Source: Rhipidocladum racemiflorum (Eukaryota > Streptophyta > Magnoliopsida > Poales > Poaceae). Taken from it: DNA of 64,000 nt. Position numbers and translations under genes: made by a program. The stretch covers positions 5,022,001-5,086,000 of the forward strand of contig CM070579.1 of assembly GCA_036346355.1 (NCBI GenBank), read 5' to 3'. Below the pieces are notes generated by a model. It was not told the origin of the DNA. It saw nothing but the letters and a program-made list of their open reading frames with translations, and made no database searches. Position 1 is the first letter of the stretch, and each line of letters begins with the position of its first letter. Positions 55,574-64,000 of the stretch are shown here, piece after piece.

Positions 55574-57609
55574 TCCTCAACCTTCTGTTCTTATATTACT
55601 TTAAATACCATATAACTAATTGTTAATTCACTGGCAAAATTGAATGCCATGAAGTTTAAACTGCATATTACAAAAGCTTATCGCATACTTTGTTGCACAT
55701 TGAGCAATTGAATTATTTTCCTACTACAGTCTCTAAGTAAACAATTGTTATGCTCAAGTTTTGAGATGTGTGTACTTACCTAGGGAGGGTACTCTCAACA
55801 ACAGAAGCTCTGATTTTTCAGTTATACTTAAGAATTATTACACTCTGTTTTTGAGATATATGGTTAACTAATTTTTTTTTTGGAAAAGATCCCCAAATAT
55901 TTTTAAAATTACATACATATCCCTTTTCCCTATGACCACCCCCCCCCCCCCCCCCACACACACACACAAAAACTTCCATAATTGTGAAAAACCTTAGAAA
56001 TTATCTTACCGACGTGCAGACACGTTGCGATCGGTGTCACGTACGCCGCGTCCAAACATCCGGTGGACATTACGGTTCCTCCAGCAGCTCATCCAGATTT
56101 TTAAGCGATGTGATGCAGTGAGAGTGACGCTCGCATATCGCGCGTATCTACTTTTGAATCTCAGCCGTTTGACCTGACCACGTAGAGTGAATGCACGATG
56201 CGACCTATTTTCCGATCTTAAGAATGGTGTCAACGTCACAGACCACGTCCCATGTCCGGGGCGGAAAAAAAAAAAAAAACGAAAGGAAAACAGAAGCCAG
56301 CGTGCGTACACCTATAATGTTTCCGGCACAGTGACACGACACGACCATTCCGCCGTTGCTCGCGCGAGATTGCTCCGCGAACCGCGAGCCCGCGACGCCT
56401 CCTCGCGCTGGCGCGTGCGCGGCTGCGGGCTGATGGCGAGTTGGGCCGTGCGGCACGACCCTGCGTGTCCTGGGAAGCTGGAACGGCGTCGGCTGTTCGA
56501 AAATTTTTCTATTCCTGCCGAGATTGAAGTGCTTCGTATGGAACCTTTGTAGGATGGGAGGTGTTCCTCCGTATCACTATATTAAATTTATGTAACTAGC
56601 TAGCTAGCTCGGTCCTCCTGATATTGCCATGGGTACCATGCCCACCCTAAAATGAAGGTATCTACAAGCTAGAGCACCAGCTTGTCGACCTGAATCACCA
56701 GCAAAAGGCACCAAGAGAAGTGTCCATTGCATCAGAATCTGCCTTCTTCCCTGCCATTGCTCGAGAACGATGCACGGGCGAGGATCAATGGACATGCCAC
56801 ATGCGTGGACGGACAATGAGGTGCGCACGATTATTGACCGACCTCTGGGAGAATGCGTCGTTTGATGGGCAGTGCGGGCGAAAATTAAGCATCAGACTTG
56901 TCAGTTTGAGAGCGTCGGTGCATGGATCCGGAGGGGATTTCGATGTCGGTTGCCATGTAGCGTAGCCACTAACTCCATGTCATCAAACGGAGATAGGATA
57001 GCTGTACTCCTTGAAAGTTCTGTGAAATTCACTCTCTTGTAAACAATGTTATACCCTGTTTGGCTGGCTAGAATCGAATTCAATTATCCGATTGGATTCA
57101 AAATCATATTTCTAGTTGAAATTGAATTTGACTCGAGCCAATTCGAAGCACAATATTTGGATTCCAAATCATATTTCTGCTTGTGGGGCCCACCAGGGCA
57201 CGTAAGTCCACCAATGTGCACAAAGTAACTTATCTACACGCTAAATCATCCTCAGAAATCTCAGACAATTTCGTGAAGAAAATATGATGTGAACATGAGG
57301 TCCAAATAAAATAAAATAAAATATAATGCGGACAATGACGACAAGCTCACAGCCCGTAATCATCAAATAAAATCCAACTATTCAAATAGAAATTGGGTAC
57401 TCTAAAATGGTATTTTGAACCTTTCAGTTGGGAACTTTCAAGTTGAATTTTGAATTTACAACTAGAATTTGCGAAATTTTATACCTAGAATTCGGAAACT
57501 TCCAAATGGAATTTGAGCTTGCATTCATCATCCAGGAGCCGCATAAGACGGCCTAGAGAGGACATGGTCATCAGCGTCGACAAGGCATCTGACAACAGTA
57601 TCCTTGGTC
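55574..57609. other. intergenic with simple repeats
   Basis: A C-tract of about 18 bases followed by (CA)n lies at 55936-55968. A(n) is at 56267-56280. 56330-56540 is GC-rich with no recognised exon. 57060-57520 has repeated TTGAATTT/AGTTGAAATTGAATTTG words, probably an old MITE. Confidence 0.45.
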
Positions 57610-58006
57610 CAGGGTAAACCAAACCATTTTCGAAGTAAAAATCGAGTTTCCGACGGTACCGGTTTACTGCGAAAATCAAGTGAAAATCGTCAAAAAACAA
57701 AGAGTTTCGAAACCGAACGTTTGAACAAAAAATTCAAAAAAATTTAAAAAATAAAATCAATCGGTTTTCTCGAAAAACCAATCGGCGACATGAACCTTTT
57801 GGACAGCCGATTTTTTGAGCGGTTTTCGTCGATTTTTATCGAAAATAGCTCAGTTTTTACCGGTTTTTGATCTGTTTACATCGCATAAAATTTTTCTAAT
57901 TTTTTTGAATTAAACCGGTTTACCAACCGATTTAGGATTTCGAACCGGCTCGATACGATCGAAAATCACAGTTTTTGAACGGTTTTCGACGGTTTTGTGA
58001 ACCCTG
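57610..58006. mobile_element. hAT-like element, CAGGGTTCA family, copy 3
   Basis: The left end is CAGGGTAAACCAAACC and the right end is GGTTTTGTGAACCCTG, flanked by a perfect 8-bp duplication CCTTGGTC (57602-57609 and 58007-58014). 397 bp, with the family's CGATTTT, AACCGGTTTACCAACCGATT and GGTTTTCG words. Confidence 0.85.
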
Positions 58007-58133
58007 CCTTGGTCTCGGCATGGCTAAGTTTCCTAGTGTAAGCATGTGATAGGCAAGACTACCTAGGGTTTTAGCAGCGAGTGACACATGGTGAATCCTC
58101 TCTTTCCTAGCCTGTCTAATATACTCTCTCCAG

Positions 58134-58384
58134 TCTTAAAAAAGATAACATTTTTAACATCGACACGGTCTTCAAAACACAGTTTTGATCACTAATTTTT
58201 ACTATAATCTGTTTATAAAAGTCAATAAAATTATAATATTATGAAAAGTACTTCTCGAGACAAGTCTACACATATAATTTTCATGTATCCAATTTGAATA
58301 TTTAAAAATATATCGATAGTCAAAGTTTCGGAAGTTTGACCATCACTATATCCAAAACGTCAGCTTTTTGAAGACGGGAGGGAG
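58134..58384. mobile_element. Stowaway-type MITE
   Basis: The left end CTCTCTCCAGTCTTAAAAAA follows TA. The right end is GAAGACGGGAGGGAG. The interior is the inverted form of the 23475-23738 element (TATAATATTATGAAAAGTAC, TTTGAATATTTAAAAATAT). Confidence 0.7.
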
Positions 58385-58396
58385 TGTGTGTGTGTG

Positions 58397-58726
58397 CAGA
58401 GGCGGAGCCACGGCCGGGGCAGGGTGGGCCCCGGCCCCGGTCGGAGCGTTGGTGTCATTACTGATTTTTTTTTTGTTTTTGTTCTGTGTAGTTACTGAAT
58501 TTTCTATTTTGAAAATTTCTCTCGCTTGGAGCGATATCAAAATTAGTGGTACGTTTTACTGTCATTACAGGAAAACATCAAAATTTGAAGATAGTAAGTT
58601 TTACTGTCAACTCGAAAATATCAACTATCGCCTCATGTAAAATAATTAGTGGTACGTTTTCATTCATCAGTAGATATTCACTTCTTTCTTGGCCCCCTCC
58701 TTTAGAATTTTCTGCCTCCGCCACTG
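58397..58726. mobile_element. hAT MITE, CAGAGGCGGAGCC
   Basis: The ends CAGAGGCGGAGCCAC and TGCCTCCGCCACTG are flanked by TGTGTGTG on both sides (58389-58396 and 58727-58734). This 8-bp duplication lies within a short TG microsatellite, so it is less diagnostic than in the other copies. It sits 12 bp after the Stowaway right end. Confidence 0.8.
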
Positions 58727-59284
58727 TGTGTGTGTATATATATATATATTGCAAAATTAGTTCTTGTTTGAACGAATTTATAAAATTAGTCACATTCTCG
58801 ACCGCGAAAGCAGTGATAGATGATATGTATTACCTATCGCGCTTCTGTCCCACGGTACCCTACCAAAGCAACTACTGCGCAGCCGAAGCTCGGCAGCACA
58901 GCTGCATGGCCCAATGGCTCGGTAGGGACTTGCCAAGCATCCCACCTCGGTAGGCTAGCCCCCAAATGTTAATTACGTGATTTAGTTAAGCAAGTGTTAA
59001 CTAGGTGATTAATTAAACTAGAAGTGATTAATTAGTTTGATCGGTTGGTTCTACCGCTGTCCCATGTTGCGATAGGCTAGTAGGCCCTACCCTGCCGTGT
59101 TGCCATCGCCTTGCTACGGTATTGGAGTGCGACAGGTGACACGTATCACCTGTCGTGTCTTTCACCATCGGGAATATGATAGTTTTCACTAATTTATTTG
59201 AAAGAGGGCTATATTTGTAAAAAAATGAAGAAAAATTGCGTGGAATGCTAGAAAAAGCAAAGGCTTTGTCAATCGTCGGTTGGG
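58727..59284. other. intergenic, no gene seen
   Basis: Contains a TATATATATATAT run (58735-58750). Also GTGACACGTATCACCTGTCG near 59135, similar to a motif near 19382. Confidence 0.4.
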
Positions 59285-60040
59285 ACCAAGGTTTCAAATT
59301 TTCTTTTTGGATTATATCTTAGAGGGGACCAAAATCCGAAATTTTAGTGAGATTTCAGAATTTTGGATGAAATCACGTCAAAATTCAAAAAGCAAATTTG
59401 AAATTAGGTAAATTTCAAACTGATAAAAACAAAATTTCGACCTAAATGATTGGAATTTCGCCGAGATTCATTGAAAGTTTGGCCCTTTTGCGCTCTCACT
59501 GGGAAACGCGGTGGGAGCTCGGACGGGTGGCTGAGGACGGGCGGCGCGAGGCTTGGGACGGGTGTGTGGAGGAAGAGGGGTGGCGGCGCATGGAGGAAGA
59601 GGTCTGGTGATATGGGTGAGGCCACAACACGAGGGAGGAGGGCGGCGAATCTGGCGGGGAGCAAGGAGTTGGACGGCACGAGGACGGGGACAAGCTCGTG
59701 GAGGAAGAGTGGCGGCGGCACGGGCGAGCCCGCAGCGTAGGGGAGGAGGGCTGTGTCGCTCGGTATGAGGAGACGAGGGTGACGGATCTGGTGGGGAGCA
59801 AGGAGAGCTGCTATATATCCCAAAAACATCAAATCCGATTGAATACTTTGTGTTTGTTCGGTCCAAAACATATTTGGAGAGGTGGGGGTTTGATCCCTCG
59901 ACCTCACGCATGCCAAACAACCGCTCTACCATGTGAGCAATCGTTCCTCTCTTGTAGTATTATGTGCAACAGGTTTACGACCATTTGGTTGGGATTTTCA
60001 ATCTCATCACTAGTCTTTGAGATTTCGTCGAGATTTTAAA
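59285..60040. mobile_element. possible CAGGGTTCA-related element carrying a GC-rich insert
   Basis: The left sequence AAGGTTTCAAATTTTC (59287) and the right sequence GAGATTTTAAACCTT (60028) form a weak inverted pair. Both sides have TTTCGAGATTT/GAGATTTCGTCGAGATTTT words. 59500-59790 is GC-rich with GAGGAAGAG.GGCGGCG units and no recognised protein. A tRNA-like sequence lies at 59875-59947. Confidence 0.35.
59875..59947 (-). other. tRNA-like sequence (pseudogene or SINE head)
   Basis: Minus strand reads GGAACGATTGCTCACATGGT..AGAGCGG, with an A-box-like GCTCACATGGTAGAGCGG. A B-box-like GGTCGAGGGATCAAACCCCC follows about 30 nt later, a T-arm shape, and it ends TCTCCA. The acceptor stem and anticodon stem do not pair properly, so it is not a working tRNA. 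It may be a tRNA pseudogene or the promoter head of a SINE. Confidence 0.4.
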
Positions 60041-61189
60041 CCTTTAACACGAGGGGTAGATGGAAGTCGCGGAGGTGCTACCATGCTCACCTTCACCCCG
60101 ATCAGACGTTTTGATGCGGTCGCTTGGTCGGGACGGCTTGCGTTGTAAAGGCGCACGCGTCCATTAGCAGCTTCTCTTGTCCATAACATACAATAGTGGT
60201 CGAGTACACGCCAGTTCTGTAAAGAACATGCGGCCCAGCTGCAAACCATTGCACGCAGGAATTAAGCGCAGCCGTGCAAACCCACCCGCCAAAACGGCCC
60301 TGTTCCGCGGGGGCACCTTCACCTAACCTTCAGCCAATAATTCCAGCGGCCGGCAAGAAGACAAGCGGAAAAAGGATCTGTCCACTCTCAACGCCCATAC
60401 AACCATCTACATAGGTGAAAACGAATGAGACACAGGTCAATAATAGTTTTATTAAATTAGAAAATAATTTTAAAATTCAAAAACCTTTTTAGATCAAAAG
60501 AGTAGCCTTGGCCCAGCCCACATGCATATCTGGATATCTGACCCACCAACATTCGGATTATCCGAATCCGTATCCGTATCTGACGGATAGTGAGCTATCG
60601 AATTTGTATCCGTATCTGATCCGATACTATCCGATAAATATTCGATCCGACAAAATTTATATTTTAAAATTACCCGAATCAGTCAAAAACTAACCGATCC
60701 GTTTTCGTCCCTACCTATCTATCAGCCTAGTGAGATACTCCTCGTCGTCGTATGCCAGCCTACCAACCCACCGAAAGATATCGCAGCGTCACATTCCGAA
60801 CTGCCAATGCTGATTCGAACTGAGATCGAGTGAAGTGAAGAGGAACAGGTACCATTGCCATATACTCGTGGATCAAAGAGGTGGTCAAGATGAGGAGGCG
60901 TCGATTGGTCAATGTACTGTACTGCGACATGGCTTTTACTACGAAAACGTCACACGCTCGAGTGTTGATCTGCACTTGTTGCTGTCTTCACCGCAAGCCA
61001 GTGGGGGCGGGCTCTGCCGCCGACGTCGACGGCGAGCACGAGCAATACGCACCGGCCGTATCATCCTGCCCCATCTCTGGAATAACTGAAATCACACTGT
61101 TTCTATCGAGAGTTCTTGTGAAATTCTTATGTCCTGATTTTGAAGTAGGCCTAGAAGCATGGTTTACCTTACCGAATTGAGCTCAGAAA
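60041..61189. other. intergenic with a hAT-like right end
   Basis: 60540-60712 has many ATCCGTATCCG/TATCCGAT words and ends CCGTTTTCGTCCCTA, the right end of a TAGGGACGAAAACGG-type element whose left end I cannot find. There is no gene. Confidence 0.4.
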
Positions 61190-61567
61190 TCGCCTCTCCG
61201 GTGGTATCAATTTTTGTCGAAAATCAGTAGTAACCGAACCAGTTCAGGGTCACAATTTTTGAACTCAGAGATCAAACATCGGTGAAAAAAATCGAAAACC
61301 GATGGGTTTTACCGATTTCGACTAGTTTACATAAAAAATTGGCGAATTAAGAGAAATAATTCGAAAGCCAATTTTCCACCTGTTTTTGCCCATTTTCAAT
61401 CACTTTTTTGCCGATTTTGACCGGTTTACATCGTATATATTTTTTAGATTTATCAAATTTTTAAATTTGAATTTGAATCAAACCGGTTTATCAACCGGTT
61501 CCGTTTATCAAGTTGGCTTGATACGATTAAAAATCACGATTTTTGAACGATTTTCAGCCAAACCCTG
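61190..61567. mobile_element. CAGGGTTCA-family element, copy 4, left end unclear
   Basis: The right end CGATTTTCAGCCAAACCCTG (61567) and interior (AAACCGGTTTATCAACCGG, CGATTTTTGAACG) match the family. On the left, CAGGGTCACAATTTTTGAAC at 61224 is a possible but internal-looking end. The 8 bases after the right end (CCCAGAAA) match CTCAGAAA at 61179-61186 in 7 of 8, so the start could be about 61187 with a decayed terminus. Confidence 0.5.
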
Positions 61568-62053
61568 CCCAGAAATCAATGCAAAGGCGAGAAACATAGG
61601 CTAGTACTTCGTCCCTCGACGATGCTAAGTGATAAGTATATATCCGCATAGTACAAGGATAATTCTTAGCATTTAGCGAAGCATATGTGCGCTGCAACTT
61701 TGCTACTCGTATATATGCTGGTAGTGTTAGCCTAGTTAAATCAAATGACAGAAAGAAAGGAGGAAGAAAGAGAATATATTCCTGTTGGATCGGTCGCCCA
61801 AATGGACAAAAATTAATGGAACTATAGACGTATAGTACGTTTACGTAACGACCAAAATTAATGGAACCAGACAGTAACACGGTCCAGTGTGTACTCAAAT
61901 TTAACACTCGAAATTTAAGAACCTAATAAACCGCAGTTACCAGTGCTGGCAAGCAAATTAACCTCAAATTTAATCTTAAGTATGCACAAAAGTTTTTACC
62001 AAGGGGGAAAAAATGAGATACAACTGTAAAAAAAAACGAGAGAAATGGCGCCG
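61568..62053. other. 3' side of the DeSI-like gene
   Basis: AT-rich, no gene. It likely includes the 3' UTR of the minus-strand gene, with ACTCGAAATTTAAGAACCTAATAAACC around 61900. Confidence 0.4.
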
Positions 62054-62764
62054 TTACGTGGAGGCGGACGACGTTGACGTCGAAGCGGGAGCCGGCGGCG
62101 AAGAAGAGGTTGACAGTAGCCGGAGCGTCACGTTCTTGGAACCGCCGACGGAGAGGGAGCGGAAGAAGGTCCTCGGCCGCGGCGGCGCTGAAGCCCCCGC
62201 CGCCTGGCGCGCGGAGCGGCTCCGGATGCCGGACTTCCCGCTGGCGGCCGGCTCCACCTTGCGGCACAAGGGCTTGCCGTTGCCCGGGATGACGCAGGTG
62301 AAGACGACGCCGATCTTGGCGAGGCGGTTGACCCAGCGCGGGATGCGCGCGCGGACGAGGCGGCGGCACGCGGCGTCGCAGAAGTGGTTGCAGTTGCGGG
62401 AGACGAGGTTGTACGCGTCGCCGGGGAAGTCGGCGGCGAGCTCGGCCACGAGCGCGCGCACCTCGGCCCCCGTCAGCTCCGTGGTCCCCACCAGCACCGC
62501 CTCCCGGAACGCGTACCCGGGGCACCGCCGCGGCGCCACCTCGAAGATGCCGCTCCCCGCCCCCTCGTGCGCCCCGTACGCGTACTCCACCCCGTGGACC
62601 TGGACGCCCGAGTGGTAGGCGCCGAGGCCGAGCCAGCGGGCGTAGCCGTTGGCGGGGGTGACGTCGTAGACGTTAAGGAAGACGGGGGACGCCGCGGCGG
62701 CGCCGCGCGGCTGCTGCCTTGGAGGCCGGGGCGTCGGCGTGGAGCCGGCCGACGACGAGGCCAT
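62054..62764 (-). CDS. deSUMOylating isopeptidase-like protein (DeSI/PPPDE)
   Basis: A single open frame of 236 codons. The PPPDE domain covers residues about 28-175: VFLNVYDVTPANGYARWLGL, YHSGVQVHGVEYAYG with the catalytic His, IFEVAPRRCPGYAFREAVLV, and RNCNHFCDAACRRLV with the catalytic Cys. Known members are cysteine isopeptidases that remove SUMO or ubiquitin. Both catalytic residues are present. The N-terminal 25 residues are Ser/Pro/Ala-rich and the tail after the domain is Ser/Arg-rich and variable; plant homologues often have introns, here none is needed. The last 40 codons (Ser/Thr/Pro/Ala) are low complexity, so the true 3' end could involve a splice that I cannot see. Confidence 0.92.
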   Translation of the reverse strand: MASSSAGSTPTPRPPRQQPRGAAAASPVFLNVYDVTPANGYARWLGLGAYHSGVQVHGVEYAYGAHEGAGSGIFEVAPRRCPGYAFREAVLVGTTELTGAEVRALVAELAADFPGDAYNLVSRNCNHFCDAACRRLVRARIPRWVNRLAKIGVVFTCVIPGNGKPLCRKVEPAASGKSGIRSRSARQAAGASAPPRPRTFFRSLSVGGSKNVTLRLLSTSSSPPAPASTSTSSAST

Positions 62765-63927
62765 TAGCCCAGTGCGCGTGCGTTACGTCGCGTCGGCCGA
62801 GACGCCCCGCACCCGCACCGCGCGGCGTTTCCGCGCTGTGTTGACGGTGTTTTTACAGGCTAGCCATAGCCCATAGCTACCTCCTCCGCGGGGCTCCGAG
62901 ACGACTCAGACCGTCAGACGAGGCCAGGCTGTCTCGGCGTTTCCCTACTCGGTTTATTAGGGCCTCGGCCCACAGCCCACCCAGGTAATTCGGCGCCGCA
63001 ACGTACGACACGAGGAGACGTAGAAGCACGGGAGGCTCACCGTGCCGATTGAGATCCTCTGCACGGCCACTGTCTCACATGTCAGTGGTCGATTTTGTTG
63101 AATTGTAAGGGCTTTCTCAACCCCAAAAACTAGTTTAAGAGATGAGGGACTCCTCTATTTATAAATTAATTCATTTGTCCTTCCACAACCAATGATTTGT
63201 GCTGCGTTCGGGTTGGCAATTCCTGCCAAGATTCGTGCCGGGTTTTGCCCTCGTGACCGCGTCTCCTGCGGTGGTGAGATTCGAGTATTCGATGGTGGTG
63301 ATCGGCTCGCCACCTCAGGTGTACTTGATTCGTAGCGTGCGCTTGGACGACGATCGCTAGCCACCATCGTCGATTAGTTAGTTGCCGTCTTACCGGTCTG
63401 GTATGATTGCAGTTGATGTTGCTTCCGCGCGCGGGAATGCCTCCAAGGGGAAGGGAGGAAAGGCTTGACCCATCAGGCCATTTTTGAGAGTTCAGCTTTC
63501 GGTGAGGCGACCGATCGGCTAGGCCTGCTAAAAGCTAGAGCGATAACGAGCTGTAACGCAATCAAACAAAATCTCAGCCTTTTTACCTAGTGGTTCCACC
63601 TACCAGCATAATCCATAATCTACCGAAATCTAGTGCCTAACCCCCATTATACTTGTCTATTTATTTTGGAAGCCATCCTTGTCTATTAACGAAACCCAAC
63701 GCAACGACATCAAGCTATGCTGCAACAGTCCAAGCCAACGCAGCCGCGGGTTTTCAGCTGATGAGTACTCTTCTCGTAAACCAAAGAAATTCATAATTAG
63801 CACAAGAAAGGGAGAGCATTTTATTTGAAATATTGCCAAACTATCTTAAGTAATCTGGTATTATACAAAAAATTCTTGATAAGTGATATGATGATTTTAG
63901 ACAGCCCAATCATAAAGTAAATGGAAC
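62765..63927. other. upstream region of the DeSI-like gene and intergenic DNA
   Basis: 62765-63000 is GC-rich promoter-type sequence without a clear minus-strand TATA box. 63090-63420 has leader-like or LTR-like sequence (CTCCTCTATTTATAAATTAATT at 63150, then a GC-rich stretch) with no paired end. Nothing else is recognised. Confidence 0.4.
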
Positions 63928-64000
63928 TAGGGTTCACAAAATCATGATTATAGCGTGTATCGAGGCGGCTCAGCAATTAAAACTACTCAGTAAACCGGTC
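63928..64000. mobile_element. start of another TAGGGTTCACAAAA element
   Basis: TAGGGTTCACAAAATCATG matches the end of the CAGGGTTCA family (complement of ..TTTTGTGAACCCTG at 58006), and AAACCGGTC follows at the window edge. It is cut by the window. Confidence 0.55.

Noticed and set aside
59468..59932. Open frame starting MVERLFGMREVEGSNP as a gene
   Set aside because: That start is the translation of the tRNA-like sequence, and the rest is a GC-rich repeat.
61923..62767. Alternate-frame and plus-strand ORFs over the DeSI-like gene
   Set aside because: Shadows of the GC-rich coding strand; only the minus frame 62764-62054 has the catalytic His and Cys motifs.

Overview
This is a window of plant nuclear DNA, almost certainly from a grass (Poaceae). 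The evidence is intron-containing plant genes with very GC-rich 5' ends, next to AT-rich intergenic DNA full of grass-type MITEs (Stowaway, Tourist, hAT, Mutator-like, CACTA). I cannot name the species from sequence alone.

Only five loci look like intact host genes: a PB1-domain Raf-like MAPKKK (12568-18131, +, nine exons), ribosomal protein eL39 (22352-21959, -, three exons), a SHINE-clade AP2/ERF factor (38558-39170, +, two exons), a DUF868 protein (51913-52911, +, one exon) and a DeSI/PPPDE-type deSUMOylase-like protein (62764-62054, -, one exon). They share no operon-like logic; they are ordinary single plant genes separated by transposon debris. A broken plasma-membrane H+-ATPase exon (about 20140-19774, -) is a pseudogene fragment.

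1-9456 is the 3' part of a degenerate Tat-lineage Ty3/Gypsy retrotransposon: archaeal-type RNase H and integrase with two stops and two frameshifts, then about 6.5 kb carrying two minus-strand units. Each unit has its own minus-strand TATA-like box and an array of 130-200 bp tandem repeats. The larger is a five-exon antisense gene, then comes the 3' LTR. 9457-12280 holds two members of a CAGGGTTCA-ended hAT-like family; one ends 40 bp before the MAPKKK TATA box. 18-34 kb is mainly MITEs, a Copia-like solo LTR (25761-27212) and a hAT remnant nested in a Tourist-like element. 34.7-37.8 kb is a clean nest: a CACTA element (3-bp target duplication) inside a hAT-like element (8-bp duplication). 44.5-49.0 kb is a 3'-truncated autonomous-type CACTA element with a dead TNP2 transposase. 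49-62 kb holds further MITEs, an inverted repeat pair, a Helitron helicase remnant and a tRNA-like sequence.

I found no convincing new defence or metabolic system. The strongest unusual features are the spliced antisense gene in the retrotransposon with its own promoters and repeat arrays, the long-hairpin MULE MITE 12 bp inside a kinase intron, and the hAT-like family with intact target duplications beside genes. Insertions were called from terminal repeats and target duplications read directly from the sequence. Family names come from known domain motifs and no database search was made.
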